From Microbacterium sp. ABRD28 (GTDB lineage: Bacteria > Actinomycetota > Actinomycetes > Actinomycetales > Microbacteriaceae), in contig NZ_CP031015.1 of NCBI RefSeq assembly GCF_003850245.1, positions 1,798,001-1,862,000 of the forward strand: a DNA stretch of 64,000 bases, given 5' to 3'. This document shows, piece by piece, positions 7,616-16,534 of this stretch (its first letter is position 1; every line of letters starts with the position of its first letter). The notes under the pieces were generated by a model. That model ran no database searches and was not told the DNA's origin. It worked only from the letters and a program-made list of their open reading frames with translations. A program made the translations under genes and the position numbers.

Positions 7616-9460
7616 TCAGTCTTTGTCGCGGTTCGGGGGACGGGTCTCCTCGGCGACGATGACGTTCGAGGGACGCACCGCCGTCTCCGAGCGGTTGCCG
7701 TCGTCGATGGGCACATGCGGGGCGTCGGGGACTCCGGCGCGCTCGTGGGCGCCCTGCAGCTCGGCGTCCTTCTCGCTGGCGACGTGGTCGAGCGTGTGGT
7801 GCTGGTGCTCCAGCGCCGCGTCGAGTTCCGTCTGCGTGAGCGGGGTGAGGCGGTCCTCGAAGAACCACCGAGAGATCGACGCGCGCACGTTCTGGTGCCA
7901 CGGGATGCGGCCCTTCGCGTTCGGACGCACCACGAGGGGCTCGTACACGTCGGTCTCGATGAGCTTCCAGCGCTCGTACTCGTCGACCGGCTGGTGGACC
8001 TCGATGTACTCGCCGCCCGGGAGGCGCACGATGCGGCCCGACTCGTAGCCGTGAAGGAGGATCTCGCGGTCCTTCTTCTGCAGCGCGATGCAGATGCGCT
8101 TGGTGACGAAGTAGGCGATGATCGGGCCGAGGATGAGCGCGACCTGCAGGGTGTGGATGACACCCTCCATGGTGAGCCAGAAGTGGGTTGCGATCAGGTC
8201 GGAGGACGCTGCCGCCCACATCACCGCGTAGAAGGTGACACCGGCCGCGCCGATGGCGGTGCGGGTCGCCGCGTTGCGGGGACGCTGGGCGATGTGGTGC
8301 TCGCGCTTGTCGCCCGTGATCCACGCTTCGATGAAGGGGTAGAGGGCTACCACGACGAGGAAGAGGCCGAGGATCGTGATCGGGATGATGATGTTCCACG
8401 ACCAGGTGCGGTCGAGGAAGACCGTCTCCAGGTGCGGCGGAATCAGACGCAGCATCCCGTCGGCGAAGCCGATGTACCAGTCCGGCTGGGTTCCCGCCGA
8501 CACCGGCGACGGGTCGTACGGGCCGTAGTTCCAGATCGGGTTGATCGTGAACAGTGACGCGACCAGCACGATCACGCCGAACGTGATGAAGAAGAAGCCG
8601 CCCATCTTGGACATGTAGACCGGCATCATCGGGTAGCCCACGACGTTGTCGTTCGTGCGGCCAGGGCCGGCGAACTGCGTGTGCTTGTTGATGATCATCA
8701 GCATCAGGTGCGCGACGAGCAGCGCGACCAGGATGGCGGGCAGCAGCAGGATGTGCAGCGCGTAGAGGCGACCGACGATGGCGGTGCCCGGGAACTCGCC
8801 GCCGAAGAGCAGGAACGAGGTCCACGTGCCGATCAGGGGGATGCCCTTGATCATTCCGTCGATGATGCGGAGGCCGTTGCCCGACAGCACGTCGTCGGGG
8901 AGCGAGTAGCCCGTGAAGCCCTCGCCCATCGCGAGGACGAACAGCACGAAGCCGATGACCCAGTTGAGCTCGCGGGGCTTGCGGAACGCGCCGGTGAAGA
9001 ACACGCGGAGCATGTGCACACCGATGCCGGCGATGAAGACCAGCGCAGCCCAGTGGTGGATCTGGCGGACCAGGAGGCCGCCTCGGATATCGAACGAGAT
9101 CTCGAGCGTCGAAGCCATGGCAGCCGACATCTCGATGCCGCGCATCGGCAGCCACGACCCGGTGTAGTGGGTCTCGACCATGGACGCGTCGAAGAAGAAC
9201 GTCAGGAACGTCCCCGAGATGAGGACGACGACGAAGCTCCACAGCGCGATCTCACCGAGCATGAACGACCAGTGGTCGGGGAAGATCTTGCGACCCAGCT
9301 CTTTGACGAGGCCGGAGACGCTCGTGCGCTCATCGACGTAGTTGGCCGCCCAGCCGACGAATCGGCCTCCCAGCGGCTTGCCGTCGGTCGTGCCCTGGGT
9401 TCCGTCCGTCATGGCCGGCTCGAGGGTCACGTTCTCTGTGGGGTGGTTCCCGGTGCTCAT
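7616..9460 (-). CDS. qcrB: Cytochrome bc1 complex cytochrome b subunit
   Basis: A 614-residue membrane subunit that oxidises menaquinol and carries both b haems. Eight or nine membrane helices run from about residue 60 to 440. Visible motifs are RQIHHWAA and HMLRVFFTGAFRKPRELNW (haem ligands and quinone site), a YSLPDD loop, and the second pair of histidines in ALHILLLPA and VALLVAHLMLM. A long hydrophilic C-terminal extension after residue ~450 is typical of actinobacteria. The start overlaps the qcrA stop by 4 bases (ATGA). It is last in the operon, before the strong hairpin. Confidence 0.96.
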   Translation of the reverse strand: MSTGNHPTENVTLEPAMTDGTQGTTDGKPLGGRFVGWAANYVDERTSVSGLVKELGRKIFPDHWSFMLGEIALWSFVVVLISGTFLTFFFDASMVETHYTGSWLPMRGIEMSAAMASTLEISFDIRGGLLVRQIHHWAALVFIAGIGVHMLRVFFTGAFRKPRELNWVIGFVLFVLAMGEGFTGYSLPDDVLSGNGLRIIDGMIKGIPLIGTWTSFLLFGGEFPGTAIVGRLYALHILLLPAILVALLVAHLMLMIINKHTQFAGPGRTNDNVVGYPMMPVYMSKMGGFFFITFGVIVLVASLFTINPIWNYGPYDPSPVSAGTQPDWYIGFADGMLRLIPPHLETVFLDRTWSWNIIIPITILGLFLVVVALYPFIEAWITGDKREHHIAQRPRNAATRTAIGAAGVTFYAVMWAAASSDLIATHFWLTMEGVIHTLQVALILGPIIAYFVTKRICIALQKKDREILLHGYESGRIVRLPGGEYIEVHQPVDEYERWKLIETDVYEPLVVRPNAKGRIPWHQNVRASISRWFFEDRLTPLTQTELDAALEHQHHTLDHVASEKDAELQGAHERAGVPDAPHVPIDDGNRSETAVRPSNVIVAEETRPPNRDKD

Positions 9461-10536
9461 CGGCGCTCCCAGAAGCTCGGGCCAACGGGTTCGGTGAAGT
9501 CACTCTGGGCCACGAGGTAGCCCTCGTCGTCCACCGTGATCGGTAGCTGCGGCAGCGGCCGAGCGGCCGGGCCGAAGATCACCCGTGCGCCGTTGGCCAC
9601 GTCGAACTGCGACTGGTGGCACGGGCACAGCAGGTGGTGGGTCAGCTGCTCGTAAAGAGCGACGGGGCAGCCGACGTGCGTGCAGACCTTGGAGTAGGCC
9701 ACGATCCCGTCGTAGGTCCAGTCCAGACGGTTGGTCTCGGCGGGGAGGTCCTCGGGGCGCAGGCGCATGAGGAGGACGATCGCCTTGGCCTTCTCCTCGA
9801 GGTAGCCCTCTTCGTGCGACAGCTCGGCGAGGGGTTCGGGGATGACGTGGAAGGCGGAGCCGAGCGTGACGTCGGCGGCCCGGATGGGCTCACCGGTGGG
9901 ATCGAGGGCGAGACGCATGCCCTCCCCCCACATGGTGTGCTCCAGAAGGGCGACGGGGTTTCCGGCGATCGGGTTCTCGGTCGAGTTGAACGGAGCGAGA
10001 CCGCGGAACAGCGTGATGCCCGGGAGGATCGAGGCGACCAGCGCCGCGAACAGGCCGTTGCGGATCAGCGCGCGGCGGCCGAAGCCGGACTCCTCGTTCG
10101 CCGTGCGGAACGATTCCACGACCGCGGCTCGGGTCGTGTCCTTGCCACGGGTGGCGTGGCGGGGCTCGACATGCTCCTTGTCGGCCATGATCGCCTTGGA
10201 CCAGTGGATGGCGGCGATGCCGATGGCAAGGAGCGCCAGGGCGATCCCCAGACCGATGAAGAGGTTGTTGTACCGGATGTCGGTCAGGCGGCCACTCTCG
10301 ATCGGGAACGCGAAGTACGCCACGATCGCTGCGATGCTGCCGGCGACCGACAGGTAGAACAGGGTGTAGACCGTGCGGACCGCCCGCTTCATCGCGGCGG
10401 GATCCTTGTCCGTCATCCGCTCGCGGTGGGGCGGCGGGGCCGGTGCTTTCACCGGATCCTTGACGGCCACGGCAAGACCGCTCGAGGGCTGCCAAGAAGC
10501 CCTCTCGTGGGCGAGCGCGTCGTCCTCGTGTGCCAT
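9457..10536 (-). CDS. qcrA: Cytochrome bc1 complex Rieske iron-sulfur subunit
   Basis: A 359-residue protein with the Rieske [2Fe-2S] motifs CTHVGC (Cys285, His287) and CPCHQSQFD (Cys304, His307), plus the disulfide cysteines Cys290 and Cys306. The N-terminal part holds a hydrophilic arm, a pair of helices (about 58-78 and 88-112) and a third helix (about 160-180), the three-helix arrangement of actinobacterial QcrA. The ATG at 10536 has GAGGAG 6 bases upstream. The stop overlaps the qcrB start. Confidence 0.96.
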   Translation of the reverse strand: MAHEDDALAHERASWQPSSGLAVAVKDPVKAPAPPPHRERMTDKDPAAMKRAVRTVYTLFYLSVAGSIAAIVAYFAFPIESGRLTDIRYNNLFIGLGIALALLAIGIAAIHWSKAIMADKEHVEPRHATRGKDTTRAAVVESFRTANEESGFGRRALIRNGLFAALVASILPGITLFRGLAPFNSTENPIAGNPVALLEHTMWGEGMRLALDPTGEPIRAADVTLGSAFHVIPEPLAELSHEEGYLEEKAKAIVLLMRLRPEDLPAETNRLDWTYDGIVAYSKVCTHVGCPVALYEQLTHHLLCPCHQSQFDVANGARVIFGPAARPLPQLPITVDDEGYLVAQSDFTEPVGPSFWERR

Positions 10537-10565
10537 GGTGCTCCTCGTTGCTGTGTCGTGTCGGG

Positions 10566-11366
10566 TCAGTTGGATTTCGCCGTGACCCACACGGTGATGG
10601 CGATCAGCGAACCGATGCCGAAGATCCAGATGAACAGACCCTCGGAGACCGGGCCCAGCGAACCGAGCTCGAACCCACCGGGGGACCGGTTTTCCTGTAT
10701 GTAGAGCAGGTAGGTGATGATGTCCCGCTTCTCCTCGAGGGAGAGGTTCATGTTGTTGAACACCGGCATGTTCTGCGGGCCGGTCACCATCGCGGCGTAG
10801 ATGTTCAGCGGCGACGTGCCGTCCAGCGCCGGAGCGTACTTGCCTTCGGTCAGCGCGCCGCCCGCGCCGGCGACGTTGTGGCACATCGCGCAGTTGATGC
10901 GGAACAGCTCGCCACCGTGGGACGCGTCGCCCTGACCGTCGAGGACCTCCTCGGCCGGGAACTCGGGACCGGGCGCGACCGACTGGACGTACTCGGCGAG
11001 AGCCTGGGTCTGCGCCTCGGTGAACTGCACCGGCTTCTGCGGGGCCTGCGGACCCTGCGCCTGCAGCGGCATGCGTCCGGTGCTGACCTGGAAGTGGACC
11101 GACAGCTCGCCGACGCCGTAGAGCGACGGGCCGGCCTCGGAGCCCTGGAGGTCCAGGCCGTGGCAGGTGGCGCAGTTGGCCTGGAACAGCAGTTCACCGT
11201 CTTCGACCGTGAGCTCCTGCGTCGAGCCACCGTCGTCGGTGGCCGCGACGGCCGCGGAGGCGCCGGCGTAGACGCCGCCGGTGATCAGCAGGCCGATGCC
11301 GATGAGGGCTGCGGCGGCCCAGGGGCTGCGGCGACCGGTCGCGCGGTGTGATTTCTTGCGTGCCAT
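10566..11366 (-). CDS. qcrC: Cytochrome bc1 complex di-haem cytochrome c subunit
   Basis: A 266-residue protein with two CXXCH haem c sites, CATCH (Cys65-His69) and CAMCH (Cys159-His163). This is the di-haem cytochrome cc of actinobacteria that passes electrons directly to the aa3 oxidase. An N-terminal helix (about 17-42) and a C-terminal anchor (about 238-260) hold two periplasmic-side cytochrome domains. The start ATG at 11366 lies 20 bases downstream of the ctaE stop, so the two are likely cotranscribed. Confidence 0.96.
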   Translation of the reverse strand: MARKKSHRATGRRSPWAAAALIGIGLLITGGVYAGASAAVAATDDGGSTQELTVEDGELLFQANCATCHGLDLQGSEAGPSLYGVGELSVHFQVSTGRMPLQAQGPQAPQKPVQFTEAQTQALAEYVQSVAPGPEFPAEEVLDGQGDASHGGELFRINCAMCHNVAGAGGALTEGKYAPALDGTSPLNIYAAMVTGPQNMPVFNNMNLSLEEKRDIITYLLYIQENRSPGGFELGSLGPVSEGLFIWIFGIGSLIAITVWVTAKSN

Positions 11367-11386
11367 GTCGGGGTTCAGCTCCGCTC

Positions 11387-12022
11387 TCACTTGAGGAAGT
11401 AGATGACGAGGAAGAGGGCGATCCAGACGACGTCGACGAAGTGCCAGTAGTACGACACGACGATCGCCGAGGTCTCTTCCTTGCGCCCGAAGTTGCGGAC
11501 CGCGTAGGCACGGCCGATGACGAGGAGGAAGGCGATGAGACCACCTGTGACGTGCAGGGCGTGGAACCCGGTGGTGAGGTAGAAGGCCGAGGCGTACGAG
11601 TCGGAATCGATCGTCATGCCTTCGTAGACGAGCTGGGCGTACTCCCACACCTGACCCGACACGAAGATCGCGCCGAGCGCGAAGGTGAGCCAGAACCACT
11701 CGACCATGCCCCAGCGGTTCCAGAAGCGGTTCGACTTCACCGTGTACGGCTGTGCGCGCTCAGCGGCGAAGACACCCATCTGGCATGTCACCGATGACAG
11801 CACCAGGATGATCGTGTTCACGGTCGCATACGGCACGTTCAGCAGCTCGGTGCGGTCGGCCCAGAGCTCGGGCGAGGTGCTGCGGAGGGTGAAGTAGATC
11901 GCGAACAGTCCCGCGAAGAACATCACCTCCGAACCGAGCCAGACGATCGTTCCGACGGCGACCGGATCGGGTCGCTTGACGGACCGCATGGCCTGGGAGT
12001 ATGTGGCAGGGGTGGTCGTCAC
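11387..12022 (-). CDS. ctaE: Cytochrome c oxidase subunit III
   Basis: A 211-residue (GTG start) five-helix membrane protein, subunit III of the aa3 oxidase. Motifs are [23 protein letters not shown] near residue 135 and the C-terminal [12 protein letters not shown] start codon at 12031 is also open. I prefer the GTG at 12022 because a -10-like CATAAT lies 7 bases upstream of it and it gives the family-like N-terminus (V/M)TTTPATYSQ. It is first in ctaE-qcrC-qcrA-qcrB and divergent from trpD. Confidence 0.93.
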   Translation of the reverse strand: MTTTPATYSQAMRSVKRPDPVAVGTIVWLGSEVMFFAGLFAIYFTLRSTSPELWADRTELLNVPYATVNTIILVLSSVTCQMGVFAAERAQPYTVKSNRFWNRWGMVEWFWLTFALGAIFVSGQVWEYAQLVYEGMTIDSDSYASAFYLTTGFHALHVTGGLIAFLLVIGRAYAVRNFGRKEETSAIVVSYYWHFVDVVWIALFLVIYFLK

Positions 12023-12029
12023 GCTCCCC

Positions 12030-12035
12030 ATTATG
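12030..12035 (-). promoter_or_regulatory. Putative -10 (CATAAT) of ctaE-qcrCAB
   Basis: On the minus strand CATAAT is followed by 7 bases and the GTG of ctaE, which suggests leaderless transcription. The alternative ATG of ctaE overlaps this hexamer. No clear -35. Confidence 0.4.
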
Positions 12036-12164
12036 TCTGAGATCGGGCCGTCGATCGCCCAACGGATCGGGTGGATCTCTCACCGTCGAACCAATCCTGG
12101 GGCTGCGTGATCGCTGAGGTTCCCCTCACAGAAGCCCAGGAAATGGCTCGACGGCGGTCGACAG

Positions 12165-12170
12165 TAGGCT
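12165..12170 (+). promoter_or_regulatory. Putative -10 (TAGGCT) of trpD
   Basis: TAGGCT ends 7 bases before the ATG at 12178 and 1 base before an upstream ATG at 12172. The spacing decides in favour of 12178 and a leaderless mRNA. Confidence 0.5.
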
Positions 12171-12177
12171 GATGGCC

Positions 12178-13242
12178 ATGGCGGAGCTCTCTTCATGGCC
12201 GAGTGTGCTGACGAGCCTGTTGGATCGACGCGACCTCAGCGTGTCCGAATCCACCTGGGCGATGCGTCAGATCATGACGGGCGACGCGACCCCCGCGCAG
12301 ATCGGCGGCTTCCTCACCGCCCTGCGCGCGAAGGGCGAGACGGTCGACGAGATCGTCGGGTTCCGCGACGCGATCCTCGAGGCCGCGGTGCCCCTCGACG
12401 TGCCGGCCGAGGTCCTCGACATCGTCGGCACCGGCGGCGACAGGTTCGGCACGGTCAACGTCTCGACCATGGCTGCCGTCGTCGCCGCGGCATCCGGAAT
12501 CCCCGTCGTCAAGCACGGCAACAAGGCCGCCAGCTCGTCGTCGGGATCCTCCGACGTGCTCTCGGCCCTCGGCATCGATCTCACCCTCGATCCCGCGGCC
12601 GTGGCCGAGAGCCTCTCCCGCGCGGGCATCACCTTCGCCTTCGCCACCGCGTTCCACCCCGGATTCCGCCACGCCGGTCCGGTGCGGCGAGAGCTCGGCG
12701 TCCCGACGGTGTTCAACTTCCTCGGGCCGCTGTGCAACCCCGCACGCGCCGAGGCGAACGCCGTGGGTGTGGCGAACCTCGACCGTGTCCCCCTCATCAC
12801 CGGTGTCTTCCGCACGCGAGGCGCGACCGCGCTGGTCTTCCGCGGCGACGACGGATTGGACGAGCTCACCACCACCGGTCACAGCCGGTTGTGGGAGATC
12901 AGCCTCGGCGACGTGCACGAGCACGACCTGGATCCGCGCGATCTCGGCATTCCGCTCGCCGACATCGATGACCTGCTCGGTGGTCAGCCCGAGGAGAACG
13001 CCGCCGTCGTGCGCCGCGTGTTCGACGGCGAGAGAGGTCCGGTGCGCGACATCGTGCTGCTCAACGCCGCTGCAGGCATCGTCGCCTACGGGCTCTTCCG
13101 CGATCCCGGCCAGGCGGGTCGCCCGATCCTCGAGCGGCTGGCGGAGGCCCGGGATGTCGCTGCCGCGACCATCGACGACGGGGCGGCCGCCCGCAAGCTC
13201 GACGAGTGGGTCACCACGTCGCAGGCGCTCGCGGGGGCATGA
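12178..13242 (+). CDS. trpD: Anthranilate phosphoribosyltransferase
   Basis: A 354-residue enzyme that joins anthranilate to PRPP in tryptophan synthesis. PRPP and metal motifs: the GTGGD loop with FGTVNVSTMA, KHGNKAASSSSGSSD, and FATAFHP and FNFLGPLCNP. GDDGLDE carries the second Mg site. The length is normal. The start at 12178 is preferred over 12172 because of the -10 spacing. No other trp gene is nearby, so trpD is detached. The stop overlaps the start of the PHP gene by 4 bases (ATGA), so these unrelated functions are translationally coupled. Confidence 0.95.
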   Translation: MAELSSWPSVLTSLLDRRDLSVSESTWAMRQIMTGDATPAQIGGFLTALRAKGETVDEIVGFRDAILEAAVPLDVPAEVLDIVGTGGDRFGTVNVSTMAAVVAAASGIPVVKHGNKAASSSSGSSDVLSALGIDLTLDPAAVAESLSRAGITFAFATAFHPGFRHAGPVRRELGVPTVFNFLGPLCNPARAEANAVGVANLDRVPLITGVFRTRGATALVFRGDDGLDELTTTGHSRLWEISLGDVHEHDLDPRDLGIPLADIDDLLGGQPEENAAVVRRVFDGERGPVRDIVLLNAAAGIVAYGLFRDPGQAGRPILERLAEARDVAAATIDDGAAARKLDEWVTTSQALAGA

Positions 13243-14234
13243 ACCCGCACGACGCGCTGACCGAGATCGCGCGACTCCTCGAACGCGAGCGGTCGTCTCG
13301 GTACAAGTCCAAGGCCTTCCGGACGGCGGCGGACGCCATCGCCGACCTCGACGACGCACAGCTGCGCGACACCGCCGCGCTGAAGCGGCGGAAGGGCATC
13401 GGCGACTCGACCTTCGCCGTGATCCAGGAGGCGCTGGCGGGCCGGGTCCCGCAGTATCTGAGCGATCTGCGCGCCAAGGCCGGGGGAGAGCGCATGTCTG
13501 CGCTGCGTCCCCTCCTGCGGGGAGACCTGCATGCGCACAGCGAGTGGTCGGACGGACTCACCTCCATCGACCTGATGGTCGCCGCGGCGAACGACCTGGG
13601 GCACGAGTACTTCGCGCTGACCGATCATTCGCCGCGTCTGCGCGTGGCGAACGGCCTGTCGGCCGAGCGCCTCCGCGAACAGCTGGGGGTCATCCGGTCG
13701 CTTTCTCCCGGCGGTGTCACCGTCCTCACCGGCATCGAGGTCGACATCCTCGACGACGGCGGTCTGGATCAGCAGGACGACCTGCTCCACGAGCTCGACG
13801 TGGTCGTCGCGTCGGTGCATTCTCACCTGCGCATGGAGCGCGGTCCCATGACGCGGCGGATAGTGGCGGCGGTCTCGAGCGGTCGCGTCGACGTGCTCGG
13901 GCACGTCACGGGACGGCTGGTCGAGGGATCGCGAGGGACGCGTCCGCCGTCGGAGTTCGACGCGCACGCCGTGTTCGAGGCCTGCGCAGCACACGGGGTG
14001 GCGGTGGAGATCAACTCCCGCCCCGAGCGCCAGGATCCGCCCGACGACCTCATCGCGATCGCGCTCGATGCCGGCTGCCTGTTCTCCATCGATTCCGATG
14101 CCCACGCGCCCGGACAGCTGTCGCTGCTGGACTACGGCGCCGAACGTGCCGAGAAGGTCGGGGTCCCCGCGGAACGGATCGTGACAACGTGGCCGCTGGA
14201 GAAGCTCCGGGAGTGGACAGGCGCCCGGCGGTGA
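13239..14234 (+). CDS. PHP-domain phosphoesterase with N-terminal HhH region (PolX-like, no polymerase)
   Basis: A 331-residue protein. Residues ~1-75 resemble the helix-hairpin-helix segment of family X polymerases (KAFRTAADAI, KGIGDSTFAVI). From ~90 on it is a PHP metallo-phosphoesterase with all metal motifs: GDLHAHSEWSDG, YFALTDHSPRL, TGIEVDIL, VASVHSHL, DVLGHVTGR, EINSRPER and SIDSDAHAP. The nucleotidyltransferase palm of PolX is absent, so it may be a nuclease or phosphatase rather than a polymerase. It sits in the overlapping run trpD-PHP-MFS-lipoprotein. Substrate unknown. Confidence 0.85.
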   Translation: MNPHDALTEIARLLERERSSRYKSKAFRTAADAIADLDDAQLRDTAALKRRKGIGDSTFAVIQEALAGRVPQYLSDLRAKAGGERMSALRPLLRGDLHAHSEWSDGLTSIDLMVAAANDLGHEYFALTDHSPRLRVANGLSAERLREQLGVIRSLSPGGVTVLTGIEVDILDDGGLDQQDDLLHELDVVVASVHSHLRMERGPMTRRIVAAVSSGRVDVLGHVTGRLVEGSRGTRPPSEFDAHAVFEACAAHGVAVEINSRPERQDPPDDLIAIALDAGCLFSIDSDAHAPGQLSLLDYGAERAEKVGVPAERIVTTWPLEKLREWTGARR

Positions 14235-15529
14235 ATCGCTCCTTCCCCTGGTTCGTTATCGCCGGTGTCCTCACCGCCGCTCTGAGCCTGCGCGGACCCA
14301 TCGTCTCGCCGACACCGGTGCTGCGCGACATCGAGGCCGACCTCGGCATCACCGGCGCGACCGCCGGGCTCCTCACCACCGCGCCCGTGCTCATGTTCGC
14401 GCTCCTCACCCCGCTCGCGGCGATCTTCGTCCGCCGCACGGGTGCCGAGATGGCCCTCCTCGTCTCGCTGTCGGGCGTGCTCCTGGGCACGGTCATCCGC
14501 GCCGTGCCCGATTTCGGCTTCATGCTCGCCGGGATGGTGGTGATCGGAGCATCGATCACCATCGGGAACGTCGTGATCCCGGTGATCATCCGGCGCGACG
14601 TGCCGCCCGAGCGGGTCGCGGTCGTCACCGCCGGATATGCGGCGACGATGAACGTCGGGTCGCTCATGACGTCGTCCTTGACCGCACCGCTGGCGTCGCT
14701 CATCGGCTGGCCGTGGGCGCTGCTGTCGTGGTCGCTCATCACGATCGCGGGCATCGTGCTCTGGGGTGCGCATCTCGCGCGGTCGCGGCGACAGGGCGAA
14801 GACGCGGAGCGTTACTCCGGAGACGTGACACCTGGGCGCGACGGCTCCGGCGGGGCATCCGCTCTCGACATCGACCCCGCCACGATCACCGGACCGCTGC
14901 CGGTCGTCGCCTCTCGGCGCGAGGAGAGGTCGATGATGCGCCGGCCCGTCACCTGGCTGCTCGTGGCGTCGTTCGGGTTGCAGAGCTTTCTGTACTACGG
15001 TCTGTCGACCTGGATGCCCGCGATCGCCTCCGATGAACTCGGGGTCGGGCCGGACACGGCCGGGGTGATCGCGTCGATCTACCAGGGGGCGGGGATCCTG
15101 GGAGCGTTCGTGGTCCCGTTCCTCGCCCGGTGGACGCCGCGGTTGGTGCCACCGGTGGTCATCTGCGTGTCGTGGGTCGTGCTGGGCATCGGACTGCTCG
15201 CCGCGCCGGAGCTGCTCGGCCTGTGGCTCGCGATCGGCGCCATCGGGCATGCGGGCGGGTTCGTCGTGATCTTCTCGGTGCTGGTCGCCGTGGCGCGCAG
15301 CGACAACGAAGCGGCGGGCCTCTCGGCTTTCGTGCAGGGCGGCGGGTACGTCGTCGCCGCCGCCGGCGGGCCCCTCTTCGGCCTGCTGCACGACCTCACC
15401 GGCAGCTGGACGCCGGCGCTCGTGCTCGTGCTGGCTCTCGTGGGGGTCTATTCCACGGTGCTGATCGGGGCTAGCGTCGCCTCCATGCGGAGCGGGCCGC
15501 GGGGAGGGACGAAGGGCGGACGAGGATGA
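14231..15529 (+). CDS. MFS permease, CynX/NimT-like
   Basis: A 432-residue twelve-helix major facilitator. The N-terminus AVNRSFPWFVIAG and LRGPIVSPTPVLRDI resembles the cyanate/nitroimidazole (CynX/NimT) branch. A hydrophilic loop between helices 6 and 7 spans about residues 185-240. The GTG start at 14231 overlaps the stop of the PHP gene; longer readings of this frame run back through trpD and PHP and are not coding. The C-terminal tail is basic (GPRGGTKGGRG). The transported compound is unknown. Confidence 0.87.
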   Translation: MNRSFPWFVIAGVLTAALSLRGPIVSPTPVLRDIEADLGITGATAGLLTTAPVLMFALLTPLAAIFVRRTGAEMALLVSLSGVLLGTVIRAVPDFGFMLAGMVVIGASITIGNVVIPVIIRRDVPPERVAVVTAGYAATMNVGSLMTSSLTAPLASLIGWPWALLSWSLITIAGIVLWGAHLARSRRQGEDAERYSGDVTPGRDGSGGASALDIDPATITGPLPVVASRREERSMMRRPVTWLLVASFGLQSFLYYGLSTWMPAIASDELGVGPDTAGVIASIYQGAGILGAFVVPFLARWTPRLVPPVVICVSWVVLGIGLLAAPELLGLWLAIGAIGHAGGFVVIFSVLVAVARSDNEAAGLSAFVQGGGYVVAAAGGPLFGLLHDLTGSWTPALVLVLALVGVYSTVLIGASVASMRSGPRGGTKGGRG

Positions 15530-16050
15530 CGCGGCATCGACGTCTGGCTGATGCCGCCGTCCTGGCGGTCGTCCTGGGGTGCGTGATGACCGCCGTCGCC
15601 GGGTGTGCCGACGCGGGAGAGCATGTCGCGGGTCGATCCGGGGCGGGCAGTCCGACGCCGACGGCGGCGTGTCCTGCCGTGCCGGGGGTCGAGCTTCCGC
15701 CCGACTGTGCTCCTTATGACCCCGACGACGCGATGGCCGCCAACGACGGCTATCGGGAGCGCATGCCGCTCTCGGACGAGGCTGTCGCGGCGAACCGTGA
15801 GCTGCTTCCGGAGGTCGTCGTGGCGTTGGACGCGCTGCGAAGCGACGGGGCGGTCACCCCGGAATCGGTCGTCGCGACGCTGCGGGACGCGGGGTTGACG
15901 GACGTGCAGACGCGAGGCGACGCGGACGATCTCCTGTTCGGGGCGCTGGGCGTGGCCGGCGGGTGCTTCTACGGGGAGATCTCCGCTCAGACGGTGCAGA
16001 TCGAGGTCGGCGGGCTCATTCTCGACGGCGGCTGTCTACCGGCGCAGTGA
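15526..16050 (+). CDS. Small lipoprotein of unknown function
   Basis: A 174-residue exported protein. The signal peptide runs from Arg-rich residues 3-6 through a hydrophobic core to a lipobox AVAGC, giving a mature N-terminal Cys27. The mature part has a Thr/Pro/Ser linker and a mixed alpha/beta region (SDGAVTPESVVATLRDAGL) resembling small domains found in actinobacterial lipoproteins. It has a few more cysteines (CPAV, PDCAP, GGCFY, GGCLP) that could form disulfides. It overlaps the MFS stop by 4 bases. Function not recognised. Confidence 0.8.
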   Translation: MTRHRRLADAAVLAVVLGCVMTAVAGCADAGEHVAGRSGAGSPTPTAACPAVPGVELPPDCAPYDPDDAMAANDGYRERMPLSDEAVAANRELLPEVVVALDALRSDGAVTPESVVATLRDAGLTDVQTRGDADDLLFGALGVAGGCFYGEISAQTVQIEVGGLILDGGCLPAQ

Positions 16051-16095
16051 CGTCGCGGTGTCTCCTGCACAGCGTTCCCGCTCGGTTGTGTCGGA

Positions 16096-16101
16096 TAGCG
16101 T
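16096..16101 (+). promoter_or_regulatory. Putative -10 (TAGCGT) for the GIY-YIG-like gene
   Basis: TAGCGT ends 6 bases before the ATG at 16108, the recurring leaderless layout of this window. No clear -35. Confidence 0.4.
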
Positions 16102-16107
16102 GGGCCG

Positions 16108-16488
16108 ATGAGCACCGACCGCGTACGCGAGGTCCGCGTCCGCGCGGGGCGCGTGCAACCGTCCGGCTCCTGGATCTACGTCTGGATCGACGTCGCGACG
16201 AACGCCGTGGCCTACGTCGGCGGCACGGGGTTCGATCCCGAGCTGCGTGCATATCTGCACGTCACCAGCGACGACCCGGATATCGGTCGGATCCGCGCAG
16301 CGATCCCGCGGTACGAGGAGAGGAACTTCGACGTCCTCGCGTTCGCGGTGCCCGGCCACATCGACCGGGCCGAGGCGAGATCGGCGCTCGCCGCCGACGT
16401 GACGTGCGGCGGCCGGCGGCGTCGTCATCGCGGGAGGTCGCCGAGTTCGTCGGGCGGATCCTCAGCGAGCTCGACGCTCGCGGGGTGA
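16108..16488 (+). CDS. GIY-YIG-like protein, C-terminus apparently frameshifted
   Basis: 126 residues as read. The region SWIYVWIDVATNAVAYVGG with a following Arg resembles the two-strand GIY..YVG core of GIY-YIG nuclease-like domains. From about residue 98 the reading becomes low-complexity (RRRRHRGRSPSSSGGSS), unlike a fold. In the frame two bases later (a net -1 shift) the same DNA reads REVAEFVGRILSELDARG with normal codon bias and runs to a stop at 16538. This suggests a one-base loss near 16400-16430, a sequencing error or a -1 shift. The restored end would overlap the next gene by ATGA. Confidence 0.55.
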   Translation: MSTDRVREVRVRAGRVQPSGSWIYVWIDVATNAVAYVGGTGFDPELRAYLHVTSDDPDIGRIRAAIPRYEERNFDVLAFAVPGHIDRAEARSALAADVTCGGRRRRHRGRSPSSSGGSSASSTLAG

Positions 16489-16534
16489 AGAGGATGCGGG
16501 GCGACGCGGCGCGACCCGAGGACGGGTGGCCGAG

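Noticed and set aside
12767..14230. Upstream extension of the MFS frame through trpD and the PHP gene
   Set aside because: Both overlapped genes are recognisable; the MFS homology starts at the GTG at 14231.
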